A DNA stretch of 64,000 bases from Sorghum bicolor (Eukaryota > Streptophyta > Magnoliopsida > Poales > Poaceae), in assembly GCF_000003195.3 (NCBI RefSeq), contig NC_012871.2:43504434-43568433 (forward strand), given 5' to 3'. Under the pieces are notes generated by a model. That model saw nothing but the letters and a program-made list of their open reading frames with translations, searched no databases and was not told the origin of the DNA. Positions 35,342 through 46,600 of this stretch are shown here, in pieces. The position numbers and the translations under genes were made by a program. How positions within the stretch are numbered: position 1 is the stretch's first letter; each line of letters starts with the position of its first letter.

Positions 35342-36385
35342 CTACTCGCTATGGTCACTGTCCATGACGGAGCCCTCCTCGTCCTCAGCTCCACTAGCAG
35401 CTGCCTCTATCTCTGGATCCTCATCCATCTCATCCTCAGAGTCTAACTCAGCTGCTCTAGGTAGGTGGTGAGGGTGGAGCTGGTTGTGCAGCTGGTGGAT
35501 CTCCTCATGCAGGTTCTCATTGTACTCCTCAGCATTAGCTAGCTGCTGCTCCAGCTCTAGCTGTCGGGCCCTCAGGGTGTCCTCCTCGTGCCAGGCTTCA
35601 TTCCTCTGACCAAGCACATGAACTAGCATGCGCTCGTAGTTCCGGTGAGTAGTAGTCACCCTGTCCCTCTGCTCTCTCATAGCAAGCAGGTCCTGACTCC
35701 GCTCACTGTTCTTCTGGACCGCTTGATCCCTCTCTCGGGTCATGCGGGCCAACTCTGCCTGCAGCCTCTCAACATCAGTGTCAAACTCACGCTGCAGCTG
35801 GCGCTTCTCATCCTGAACTGTGAGAAGGGACCCAGACAAGCGTCCCAAACAACGCTCCAGACCCCCATAGGTCTTCATCAAGGCGAACATAGCACTCATA
35901 GTTGCACTGTCACTGTGCTGGTCCTCGTCCGCACTCCTCTCTAGAGCATTCACCTCAGACTGATCCCACACCGAAGTGTAGGGGTCACCCCGGGGAAACA
36001 CCCCAGCAAAGGCGTGGGCCAGCTCCTGTGGAAACCTCTCCATGAGGTCCCTCAGAACTGCAAAAGCTACTCTGCTGGCACCGTGGAAAGGCGTGGAACC
36101 TCGGGACTCGTACACCCAGCCGCCCCAGGCGGGGTCACCTCCACTGGTAGGGACCACTGCCTCGATCCCCACCAGGGTCCCGTCACCAAGTTGCTCCTTG
36201 TTCTTATAGTAACGAGGTTCCCTTCCTTCGGGATACCCCATTGAACTGAGCACCCTCCAAAGCAAGGTGAGCATCCCAAACTTCTCCAGGAACTTGCTCT
36301 TATGACGCGAGGTCCTGGATGCCAACTGATGGCGAGGGGCCCGCCCACCAGTGGACTTGCGAGCGGTGAGCCTAGTGTGTGCCAT
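35342..36385 (-). CDS. Element B ORF0: intact accessory protein upstream of gag, 347 aa
   Basis: The only uninterrupted ORF0 in the window. ATG 36383-36385 follows a pyrimidine-rich tract ending TTTGCAG|CAG. The N-terminus is basic (TRLTARKSTGGR). A globular-looking part has LTLLWRVLSSMGY, AVVPTSGGDPAWGGWVYES and a STPF motif. From about residue 165 an alanine/leucine-poor, charged coiled coil follows (RLQAELARMTRERDQAVQKN and on). It ends with a strongly acidic tail (DEMDEDPEIEAAASG to DSDHSE). It is homologous to the ORF0 of A and C in order and motifs. I know no function. It is not Gag: it lacks a zinc knuckle and lies before a separate gag. No membrane segment or signal peptide is evident. 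Confidence 0.82.
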   Translation of the reverse strand: MAHTRLTARKSTGGRAPRHQLASRTSRHKSKFLEKFGMLTLLWRVLSSMGYPEGREPRYYKNKEQLGDGTLVGIEAVVPTSGGDPAWGGWVYESRGSTPFHGASRVAFAVLRDLMERFPQELAHAFAGVFPRGDPYTSVWDQSEVNALERSADEDQHSDSATMSAMFALMKTYGGLERCLGRLSGSLLTVQDEKRQLQREFDTDVERLQAELARMTRERDQAVQKNSERSQDLLAMREQRDRVTTTHRNYERMLVHVLGQRNEAWHEEDTLRARQLELEQQLANAEEYNENLHEEIHQLHNQLHPHHLPRAAELDSEDEMDEDPEIEAAASGAEDEEGSVMDSDHSE

Positions 36386-38536
36386 CTGCTGCAAAGAGAA
36401 TACCTTATGTAAGATTGAGGATTATCTTTTATTATCTTATTTGGAATTGGGACAGATTAAATTAAGGGGAGGAAGTAAGCAATGATATGAAATGAACATG
36501 ATGCATGCACGAACTTACGATCTCACAAACCTAGAAACAAAAGTTAACACTAATCGATATATGCGGTGGCACACAACGTTCTCTCATAACGTAACTAGCG
36601 TTCTAGGCAGGAACGTGGTTAGTGTACCTGCAGAAAACTCATTTCAGCCCAACCACAGTATGGTCATGCAAAACAAGAAGTTAAAGCTATACACCCTGTT
36701 GACGGTCCTTAAGTATCAAATTTAATTATCAAATAAACAAAGAAAAGGATCTAAATGAAATCAACATCTAGACTTAGGGTTTTATCTGACAGAATTTCAC
36801 GAGTTTTGGTGTTTGTCTATTTCTGCAGGGGGTTATCAGAAAATACGGAAGAAAGGCCCACACGTCGGGATTAGATAGAGATATTAACGTGCCACGCAAT
36901 TATCTTACATCTAGAAGACTCCAGAAGCCACGAGACCGAAACGGAGGCGAAACGGGGCCAGAGGCAGGGCGCCCGCCCTCCTGCCCTAGGCGCCCGCCCC
37001 CTCTGAGAGTCCAATCAGGACTCTGCTTCATGGGAGATCTCCACCGACCTAAAGGATCAAGGATAACCATTCAATCTATGTCGGTTTGATCCAACGGCCC
37101 ATATTCACTTGAGGGGACTATATAACTAGACCCCCTGGCCCCTGGAGGAGGCACCCCTTGATCATTATTCATTATTCATAGACAGAGCAAAAGCTAGGGT
37201 TTAGAGATGAGAGCTCTTCTCTCTTCTCTAAACTAGAGTAGATCTAGATAGTAGGAAGATGGACAGCGAAGGAGGGTTAGAGGAGAGGCCGGCCTGTCGG
37301 TTCTTCCTCCGGTTGTACTTCGTCATGATCAAGCTCTAATCAAGCTTGCTCATGGGATGACTATGGTAATCTACTTCTAATTCATTATGCAATTACTAAT
37401 TATGTATGTTCTGGTTCACAACTCTTTTGAGTATTCTAATCTATAGGACGCTATAGGTGAGAGTTGTAGTATAGGTGTAAGCGTGGTGCTTAGACCTAGA
37501 TTACTTGTGGATATCCCCTGTCTAGCTGGATCGTGTGGTAGGCCGTGTTGGTGACAGTTACGTTGGTCCTCTGTAGTCCAGCACTCGTTAGCAGGACGAG
37601 TAGGGTTTATCGGCCTAAGGATAAGCATCCTTTGTGGTGTACTCTTATCACGTGGTTCGTCCCAGACATAGACATACCCCTTTGAAGTAGAGAAACCATA
37701 GTTATCCTCTCTATTCTGCTACCATCACCCATATACTAGAATTGCTCTAATCTCTATTCCCATATTATCACTCACTGTTATCTTACCTTTAATATTGTTC
37801 TTATTCAATTATATCATCTTTCCTAATTACACCTATCTATCTATCTTAGTTAAGTTAGAGCATAGATCAGTTCTCCCGTTTCCCTGTGGATACGATAAAA
37901 CCTTTAACCGGGTAAAAGCTTCAACGGTATCCGTGCGCTTGCGGATTATCTGTGTGCGTATAAATACCATAGTATACTCTAGTGCCATGCTGGGGATGAC
38001 AACCTAGTATTCAAGTGGTGTTAGCAAGTGTCAACACACCCCACACACATAGACACCCCGTCCATGCATATGACGTGTTACTACCCCCATCATCGCCCTA
38101 GTGACGGCATCGCCTCTCAGGACCGAATCTCCCAACATGCGGTAATGTTCCCAAGCACACCAACATGTGTGCATGACACAGCACCGAACAACACTTCCCT
38201 AGATCGGCAGTGTATCCGATCATGCTCTCATAGCTCCCACTTACCGAGGCGTAGAGGAAGAATTGATCCATACATTACCACTCAAATGAATGGTACTCAT
38301 ACTATTGCACGCCGTATGAGCGACGAAAAGAGAAATATGATGCATTAACCCCCAAGTCAGTACTTAACTAGCCACCTTAGAGTCCTTAACTAGGCATAAA
38401 GGATATGACCATGGCACACTAAATAGTTTTCCAAAAACTTAGTTAACACCTTGATTACCATTTGATTAACAATAATCTTCTGTTAAGTCGGTTTAAGTTT
38501 AGTTTGGAACGTACTTATGAACAGTAACTCGCTAAA
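36386..38536 (-). other. Element B leader, interrupted by a solo LTR
   Basis: Leader sequence 36386-36696 and 38037-38536, no gene. It holds the shared block at 36618-36650 (element strand CTGCAGGTACACTAAC) and the conserved hairpin at 38202-38221 (GATCGG - 8 nt - CCGATC on the element strand). Confidence 0.8.
36697..38036 (+). mobile_element. Athila-type solo LTR
   Basis: 1340 bp from TGTTGACGG to GTCAACA, flanked by exact CACCC duplications (36692-36696 and 38037-38041). Internal sequence is absent, so it arose by LTR-LTR recombination. A TATA box (37118-37126) and two GC-rich palindromes (36968-36979, 36989-37000) are visible. It belongs to the same family as the LTR at 1-763. Confidence 0.95.
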
Positions 38537-38552
38537 CCTTGCTCCGATGCCA
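38537..38552 (-). promoter_or_regulatory. Element B primer binding site (initiator tRNA-Met)
   Basis: The minus strand reads TGGCATCGGAGCAAGG two bases inside the 5' LTR, as in A. Confidence 0.85.
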
Positions 38553-38554
38553 GC

Positions 38555-41500
38555 TGTAACAGAACCATCCAAATTATAAGAGATTAAGTCTAATAGTGAC
38601 CATTTTCACAGTCAAACCATCGAGCTTAAGCCCATATAATCTCGGTAGTCCGTGAAATCTCGAAGGATTTCAAACGACAACTCGTACATACAGCCAAGAT
38701 CGTAATAAGTTCAGCGGTCACCATTCACAATTACATCCAGTGCATAACATTCAACAATTACATCAGAGTACTTAAAATTATTACAAACCAAGTTCTCAAG
38801 TAGCAGAAGCTTCATAGTTTGAAAGTAACACACACACAAATCCAGTTTGATACAGTGCCATGGTTTGGTCATTCCCACAAAAGCAAAAGAGAAGATAGAG
38901 TGACCATCGCCCTTGGTCTAGTCATCGCCCATTGCTGGGTACAAGCAGAGGATGCAATAACCATAGTACATTTGACCATCTGCAAAACAACATGGGAATA
39001 GAACCCTGAGTACGAGAAAGTACTCAGCTAGACTTACCCATCATAAACCAAAAACAAAGACTCTTCAAGGATCATGAAGGCTGTATGGTGGGGTAGCTGA
39101 GACTTTTTTGCATAAAAGCATTATTCCCCTAAACATAGTTTAGAGACCATTCTTCTTTTAATTAGCTCAAGTTTGATAATATCATTACCTATTATCTAGG
39201 TTTGCACCTGTACTATTACAAGCAAGTGTAGTAATATGATGGTACCTCATCATAGCATTCATAAATCATTTATCATCATAACCCAAGTGTTCCATAATCC
39301 TTACTACGAGGACGAAGCTCATGTCAAGTGCTCACTATCCAGGAGCGATGGCGATTCGAATCGATTTCTGACCAGCTGGCGAGTTATTCCCCACACAAAT
39401 CACACTCAGTGATCAAGTGAGCGACAAATCATCGTGTTGCACTATCCAGGACCAAATCGCGGGTTCGGCAGGCACCGCCAGTACCCGAGGACCGTTCCGG
39501 CGACCGAGGTATCCAAGGTATACCAAGGTTGCGCGCCGCGCCCTCGTCGTTCTCCTCAACCATCACCAATACAGCACATGGCGGCTCAACTCTCAACTCG
39601 GATAGTGTTCAGGCTTCGTGATCGGAACGACTTATCCTTCTAGCTAAGTGTGGGGCATGCGTTCAACATGACAAGAGGGCCATCAACGATCAGTCCTTAA
39701 TCGACACAGGCAGGGGCACTATGATCAACCCACCACAAGACCCTGCCCGGTCTCCAATTCCTTTCCACACTTGGTTATTGTTCCCCATAGCAATTACAGC
39801 TAATCCTCCTGCTCCTCGAGTCCCACCTCGTTCTCCTGTGAGCCTCTATGATGCATGTGTACCCATGAGTGGAGTGTGAGATGCCCGGGGTGCAATGCTT
39901 ATACAGGTGGATACCAGATGACCATGACATGATGCATAGATGATATAAGTGGTCCCTTTTACAAGGTAGTCAACATCATCCAAGAACATGAAATCGAACT
40001 AAACATTTATTACATTCTCTTCTACAAGTTGCCTTCAAGGTTAACCAGCATGCTCACAAGATGCTTCAAAGATACACCAAACATCCTCTTACTTTATTTA
40101 ATCTATGTATAACAATTCATAATTTATCTATCCACTTTTAGGTCTACAACAGTAGCATATATGTTTGTCTATCAATAAATCCACAAAAATTACAGGAGAC
40201 TACTAATCAATCATAAAGTCTACCATAAATTTCTCATAATATTTGGACATTTATTTTGAGCTACAAAAATCACAAGATTAATCTTTATAAGCAAGTATAA
40301 ATACCCTACTATGGTATAAGTATCAAACAGCAGATTTCATATTTTTATAATTAACTTGTTAACATAAGAAATACCCACAAAAATTTCCAGATCAATTGCA
40401 TGATCCAATTATTTATTAAAAATGATAAACCACTGCCATGCAAGCTTTAAATCACCATAAATTAATTCATACAGCAAATAGTGTGTAACATAATTTTCCC
40501 AGAGCCTAATCATCCATGAAAAGCCACCAAAACAAGTTTCATATTTTTCTGAGCTATATTTTAATTACTATGCATTTTCCAATTTTCAGCCAAAAACATG
40601 GATTAAATATATTTGTACTGAAAAGTTGTTCAAACATGAATTGCAACCACACCAAACTATAGATCTGAGATTATAGAACACATCAAAATTTATTTCATCC
40701 ATTTTGGAGCTATATATCTCAAGATATGGATTTTATATCATTTAAACTATTTTCTGGAAATTATTTTCTGAAAACCAATTCAAAATCGGGATGAAAAACA
40801 CTAAAGACACCCGGATCTCTACCCATCTCGGTCCCTCCTGCGACTGACAGTGGGTCCCTGACCCCACTGGTCAGCGTGACCGAGAGTGAGGGCACCTCCG
40901 ACGAGCGGATCTCGTCGGCGGTGAGGTCCCCGGCCACGGGGTGAGCACCATTGTGCTCCGCGCAGCGAGGCGCACCCAATGGTGCTCTTGGATCGGCCGG
41001 AAGACGCCCGGAGCACCCTCGCGAGCATGCATGGCGGCACGGCGGCACTGCTCGCTGTGGCCAGGCCGCTCCAGTGCGGTAGAGCGCGCGCGGGGTTCCG
41101 TCGAGCTACGGACCTAACGCGCCCAAAAGCAAGCGAAACGAGGCAGAAACTAGCGAGGTTCGACACGGCGGAGCACTCCGACGAGGTCGGGCAAACTCTG
41201 GCGAGCGATTCACGGCGTGCGGCGGTCTCTCACCTAGGTAGAGCGTGCGCAGAAGCTTACCGCGGCGAAGGCGAGTGCAGTGGTGGTTTTGGCGCTGAGG
41301 ATAGGTCACTGGTGTGGCCGGCAGTCAGCGGCGGAGCTCTCCGGCGATGGCGCTGCGGCGGAGCTGCTACGGCTGCGGCGCTCGTGAGCGCAGGAAGGAG
41401 AGAGGAGCGGGGAGGGGACAGAATGGAGTGGCCTGGGGGCGAGGGGCGGCGTTCCGACCAGGTTAAGGCCGGTCGGCAGCGGCACGTGCACGACGCCGTG

Positions 41501-42115
41501 TACGGCCGCCACATGGCCGGCGTCGGGTGGACGAAGGCGGGCGTCCGCGCGCGGGAGAGAGAGGGAGGGGAAACCGGGCCGCACTGTTTGGCTAGGCCGA
41601 AAGGGAGGCAGGTCGGCCCAGCAGCGCCTGCCCCCTTTTCTTTTTTTTTGAAATTATTTTCCCAAAAGCTTAAATGAGGCTTTTTGAAGCTTTTACAAAT
41701 CTTTTTAGGGGTTGGAGTAAAAAGAAGAATTGTTCCCCATAAAATTCCCTACAACTTTGTCTTAATAAGCAAAGCCAAATTCCAAATAGAATTTGAATCA
41801 CAAATTTAAACTAGTTCTAGGTTTTTAATATATTCATTTTAGGGATTTTTGTATAAATTCATTTCTCAATTCTTATAGCTCCAAAAATTTCACAAAATTC
41901 CCCTTAAATCTTCTAACACATATTTCAACCTAATTTGGGCATTTCAAGAAATTTAGAAGTAAGCATAATATTTTTACCATATTTAATTCTCATAAAACAA
42001 AGCACATAAAATCATAATTGAAAGAAGGACATGTTCATGCAATGCTATGCTTGATGATAATGCTTATGGATGAGTTTATGAGACTAAGTGTATGCTTAAC
42101 ACCTAGGGTGTTACA
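38555..42115 (-). repeat. Element B right (5') LTR, internally deleted
   Basis: 3561 bp. At about 39804 it jumps from the equivalent of 27872 to about 28211 in the left LTR, removing roughly 340-350 bp including exon A of the small LTR gene. It contains the uninterrupted site of the Athila insertion (near 39711-39720), the hairpin (39007-39026) and a GC-rich island (about 40800-41640). Confidence 0.92.
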
Positions 42116-42120
42116 TATCA

Positions 42121-43655
42121 TATCAAGTTGTGCAACCAGTTTACTATCTCTGTTTAGTCTAATATTTTGGTTGGGTCTAATTGCAACACTTGCATCCCAA
42201 TCAAACTCCTTGTTTGCATCAAATCTGAATTTTCTTTGCGCATGTGTATGATCATTTACTTCTTTCATATCTTGTGGTCAGCAATAGGCAGAGAACTTAT
42301 AGTTTGGATCGTTACTTAACTTTACAACAACTAGAATTCAGATTGCATTCCTTGTTAATTTTTCCCACCAAGCTCCACATAAAAACCATCATAATCTGTA
42401 CTCTCTGTTCTTGTATTCGCCTCGCCATCACTTTCTGTTGCCACCACACATTTATTTTCTTTGTAATCTGCAACAGAGGAATTCATAAGAGTTTTGGTGG
42501 TTAGAGAGGTGAGTTGTGAGAGGCACCAAATTTTCATATTTTCCACAAATACAAATTATTTGTATTCAGCTAACCTTACAAGAAGATAGGTCGAGTAGAC
42601 ATCAATGATCGTGTTACCATAGCACAATTCAATAAACTCTGACAAAGCATGGAAGAAAAGCAAGAAAGGTTGACACAAGATCTTCAGAATCTTATGACTA
42701 AAATCAGAAGGCATCGTCCACCTCATGATGGTGCAAGCAACCACAGTGGAGATAGAGAAGATAGTGATGGAAGAAGAGGAGGTTGGAGGAACCAGAAGGC
42801 TGCACATGGTAAAGGAAGAAGACATAGAGGAAGAAATAATGATGAATCTGAAGATGAGGCTAATGACAACCGCTTCCAACTCAGTTTTGGTCACCGATGT
42901 CATAGAAGGCAACCATGAAGAAAGATTTGGCAAACTGAAATTTACCATGCCAAAATTTGCTGCTGAACCATCCACGAGGAATTTCTCTGGAGGAAGCAAA
43001 TCAAACACAAAGTTTGTTGCTGAACCATCTACGGGAAAGACTCAAGTAAAGGCTCACGATCTAATTTTTAGAGTACTTTTAGTGGAAATAACACTGCTGT
43101 CCCAAGTTCAAAACCAGCAGCATCAACCACTACTTTAGTGGGTTCTACTTCCAGGAGTAGTGGAATTTAGAGCTTCAAGTGTGGAGGCCTTGGGCATATA
43201 AGTAAGGAGTGCCCAAATAACCAGGTGAACATTGTGAATGATGATGTAGAATATGAATCAGCTAGTGAAGAGGGAGTTGAGATGAAGCCCATGGAGATGA
43301 GGACCTTACGGGCTGAGAGTTTGAGCAAGGAGCTGCTCTTGTGGAGACTCAAATCTTGAGTGTTCAGATGAAAGATGCTAAAAATGGGCAGCGACATAAT
43401 TTATTTCAGACTAGAGCAAAGGTGCATGATAAAGTGGTGAAGGTGATTATTGATGGAGGGAGCTACCATAATCTTGCTAGTCGTGAGATGAATGATAAAC
43501 TTGGCCTGAAGTTGCTACAACACCCTCATCCATATCATATACAGTGGCTGAATGATTCGGGAGATAACAAGATTGGTGAATATGTTGATACAGTAGAGTG
43601 TGATGTAGCACCTATGTCGGTGTGTCACTTGCTGCTTGGAAAACCATGGCAATAT
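42121..43655 (+). pseudogene. Element D gag and protease remnants
   Basis: Continuation of D after element B. From 42655 a gag-like frame has basic, Arg/Asp-rich repeats, then HEERFGKLKFTMPKF in another frame. The central gag core appears deleted, since the next sequence is a linker. The zinc knuckle reads SFKCGGLGHISKEC after a stop, with Ser at the first Cys position. The protease segment (43341-43655) has RHNLFQTRAKV, the active-site-like IIDGGSYHNLAS and HPYHIQWLNDSG, ending LLLGKPWQ where element C is inserted. The style is that of CRM-like chromoviruses; the clade call is moderate. Confidence 0.8.
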
Positions 43656-46600
43656 TGTAACACCCCAGTGTTATGGTTGCTTTGATCATGTGCATAGCAT
43701 GAGCATCATCATCTACTCAAAGCATATCATGATCATTATCTCTCTTGAGCCATGTCATTCTATGCAAAAATGTGTTTTAAATTGCTTAAATAGGCTTCCT
43801 ATGCTTATGTTTGAGTGAACCATGCTTGTGTTTGTACTCAATGCTTTGGTAATTAGTTTATCTATGCTTAACTTAACCTTGGGAACAATGTTCATGTTGA
43901 TCACTTCTCCAAAATAATCACTTAAGTCATACTTATGCAAATAGGCCCTAGAAACCTCTTTTGCTTAGGCTTTTAAAAAGTGTTTCATAAAATGTTTGCA
44001 TGTCAAAACTTCCTACAGCAAAGTTGTAGCAAATTTTATAAGGAACAAATGTTGTTTTATGGACATCTCATGAAAATGATCACAAATAGCTCAAAAGTGA
44101 CCCACAAGGAAGATTTGGGGCTGTTTCCAACACTTAGAAAATTTTCTAAGTCTTGGAACGAAACCAGTTTGCTCGATCGATTTTGAAAACTCCATATCTC
44201 TCAATCCCGGCCGATCTGGCTTTTGCTCTAGTTGACAAAGTTGTAGAGCTCGATTGGAACTCCAACTTTGTCAACTGCATCATCTTCTAACTCGGGCTGG
44301 TTTGGGAGATAATCATCGGTGAAGTTGCTCTGTCAGACTGTCATCGTTTCTTCTGAATCGAAGCCGAGCTCGTCGACGTGGCCAACCGGCGGCAGAGCTC
44401 CGTCGACATTTGTCGTCCTTACGCCATTCTTGGCCCCGCTTGTCAGCTCTCTTCGCGTGCATGACCTCGACGGCGTCGCCCCGGACGCAGTGGACGCGTC
44501 CACTCTCGCCTTTCACGCCTCCACTCGCCAGAAGAGCGTCCGCAGCGAGCTCACCGTCGCGAGCTCACTCCGGCGAGCTCGTGCGCGCTCCTTGCTGCGT
44601 CCCAGCCTACCAAACATCACCCAAAGCTCCACTGCGAACCGCTCTCCATTCTCCACCCTCTAACTCGCCGAGAAACCCACCGGTGAGCCGACATTTCCTT
44701 CTTCCCCCAAATCGGGTCGCCGTGACCATCTTTTCCGGCGAACTCAATGCCGAGCCCTGTGAAGCCTCTCGTCGTCTCTGGTTAGGTCCTAGAGGTAGCT
44801 TAGGTCCTTAGCTAGCTTTTGCGCCACTTGGTGGACGCTCTACCAAGCTCTCCGTCGCCGGACACGGTGCGCAGCGCCGCCGTGCTTCCGCCGGAGATGG
44901 GTGCTCTCGTGGCCAGCGTGTTCCACGAGGATCCAAGCCAAGCCGCGTACCTAGGAAGCTCCGCCGTAGTCCGCTGGTGCTGTAGAAGGTCTTAGGTCGC
45001 ACTCTACCGGCCTGAGGGCTTCGGCATAACGCCGAGCACCTCCGCCGAGCCACCATCGTCGACGGCAAGCCTCTTCCAGTGGCTCCGCTATGGAAAAAGT
45101 GGGATCAATCGAGTCGCTAGAGTTTGGGGATCACGCTGATGCCCTTGGTTTGGCCGGAGACCTCGCCGTCGCGGAGAAATCGCCGGCGAGAGTCGCCTCG
45201 GTCGAGAGGAAGAAGAACCTGACCGCTGGGGCCCACTGTCAGCGTCACTCTCCTTCCCTCCTTTTCTTTTATTCAAAATCTGGATTTTTGGCTTTCTTGC
45301 AAAAATCATATCTCCTGTTTCTGAGATCCAAAAATTGTGAAACAAATTTTGTGGTATTCCTTGAGATGGCTAGTTTTTAATAAAAATATAAAATGAACCA
45401 TGTTTTCTGGAAAAATATTTATTAAGAATTTAATCTTGTTATTCATGGATAAATGCATATCTCTTGTTATACTACTTAGTTTGCTCTGAAAATTTTATGG
45501 TAGCCTCTGCTTGGTATTAGAGTGATTTGATAAATATTTCCTGATTTTTGGAGTAATGCAGCGTTGATATGCAATTTATGATTGAAATGTGGCTTGTTTC
45601 TTTAATTAAATCACATAAAATAATTGGTGCTTATGCTGGTGTTCTACTTTGACTAGTATCTTGTAATTATGCTCTTTTCTAGAATTAATTAATAAATGCC
45701 TTGTTAAGTAAATGTTTGGGGGTTTTCATCTGGTGTTCTGGTTGTATTATAATATGCTGTGGTCATAAGCCATGTGGTTGGCATGGTTTGTGTTTTGATC
45801 ATGTTATTAAATAATTAATTATAGGGTTAAAGGCTGTTCTGGACAGCAAGGGAGCAATTTAACTTTTGCTTAATGATAATTTGGCTTTCTGGGCAACTTG
45901 TCTAAATCAAAGTTGTAGTAAACTTATTGAACTAGCTGTGGTTTAAATTTGGGATCATTTGGTCCAATAGTTTAAAAGTTATGGCTGTTCCAAGTTGGGT
46001 TCCAGAAATAGGTGCTCTCTGTTTTTCTGGGACAGAACCTGGAACCTTGTTTAAATGACTGGTTTAATGTATGAATCATGCTGTGATGTTTAAACATTAT
46101 TTGTAGACAATTTCATAAGCTTTCCATAATGTCCTCACTTAAGTGTGTTGGACCTTTGTAGCAATAGTTATGATCTATTTGCTGAGCTGTTCTGTTTATG
46201 TGCTTGCTGTTATAAGTTAATTTGCTTAGTTTGTTTGTTCATGTGGTTTTCTTGTAAGTTAACTTAGAAGGTTACTCCATAAATGAGTGTCCAGTGAGTT
46301 ACTTATGTTATCAAGCATTCATCTTTAGAATGTGCATCTTCTTATTGTTCGAGCATGCAATAGGTGCATCGGACGCGACAGCCTCCTACGAGCTGCAAGT
46401 GAATCCCGAAGGCCAGGAGGGCAGCCAAGAGGAGGAGGTCCAGCAAGCCGGACTCGAGGAGCCAGAAGAAGAAGTTGAGTGCCCGAATCACGAGCCGGCG
46501 TCGTTCGTGAAAGGAAAGCCCCGGAGCATTCTAAGTCTCCCTTTATTTTCGAAAGTTTACTTAATACGTTATACCTATTGATGCATTACGTATAGGAGTT

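Larger units (their letters stand above)
18002..42115 (-). mobile_element. Element B: Tekay-type chromovirus, minus strand, carrying two nested insertions
   Basis: The LTR ends are TGTAACA...TGTTACA, with exact 5-bp target duplications TATCA at 17997-18001 and 42116-42120. The left LTR 18002-30540 is split by an Athila element, and the right LTR is 38555-42115. The internal region 30541-38554 includes a polypurine tract, chromodomain, integrase, RNase H, RT, protease, gag, ORF0, a leader with a nested solo LTR, and a PBS. Removing the nested DNA gives LTRs of about 3916 and 3561 bp; the right one has a deletion of about 350 bp at 39804. It is related to A and C but clearly a different family. 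Confidence 0.93.

Noticed and set aside
44319..45380. Several overlapping Ser/Arg/Pro-rich ORFs in the GC-rich part of the C LTR (and copies near 55353-56414)
   Set aside because: GC-rich DNA lacks stops in many frames; ORFs exist on both strands and no frame is favoured. Kept only as a possible exon region.
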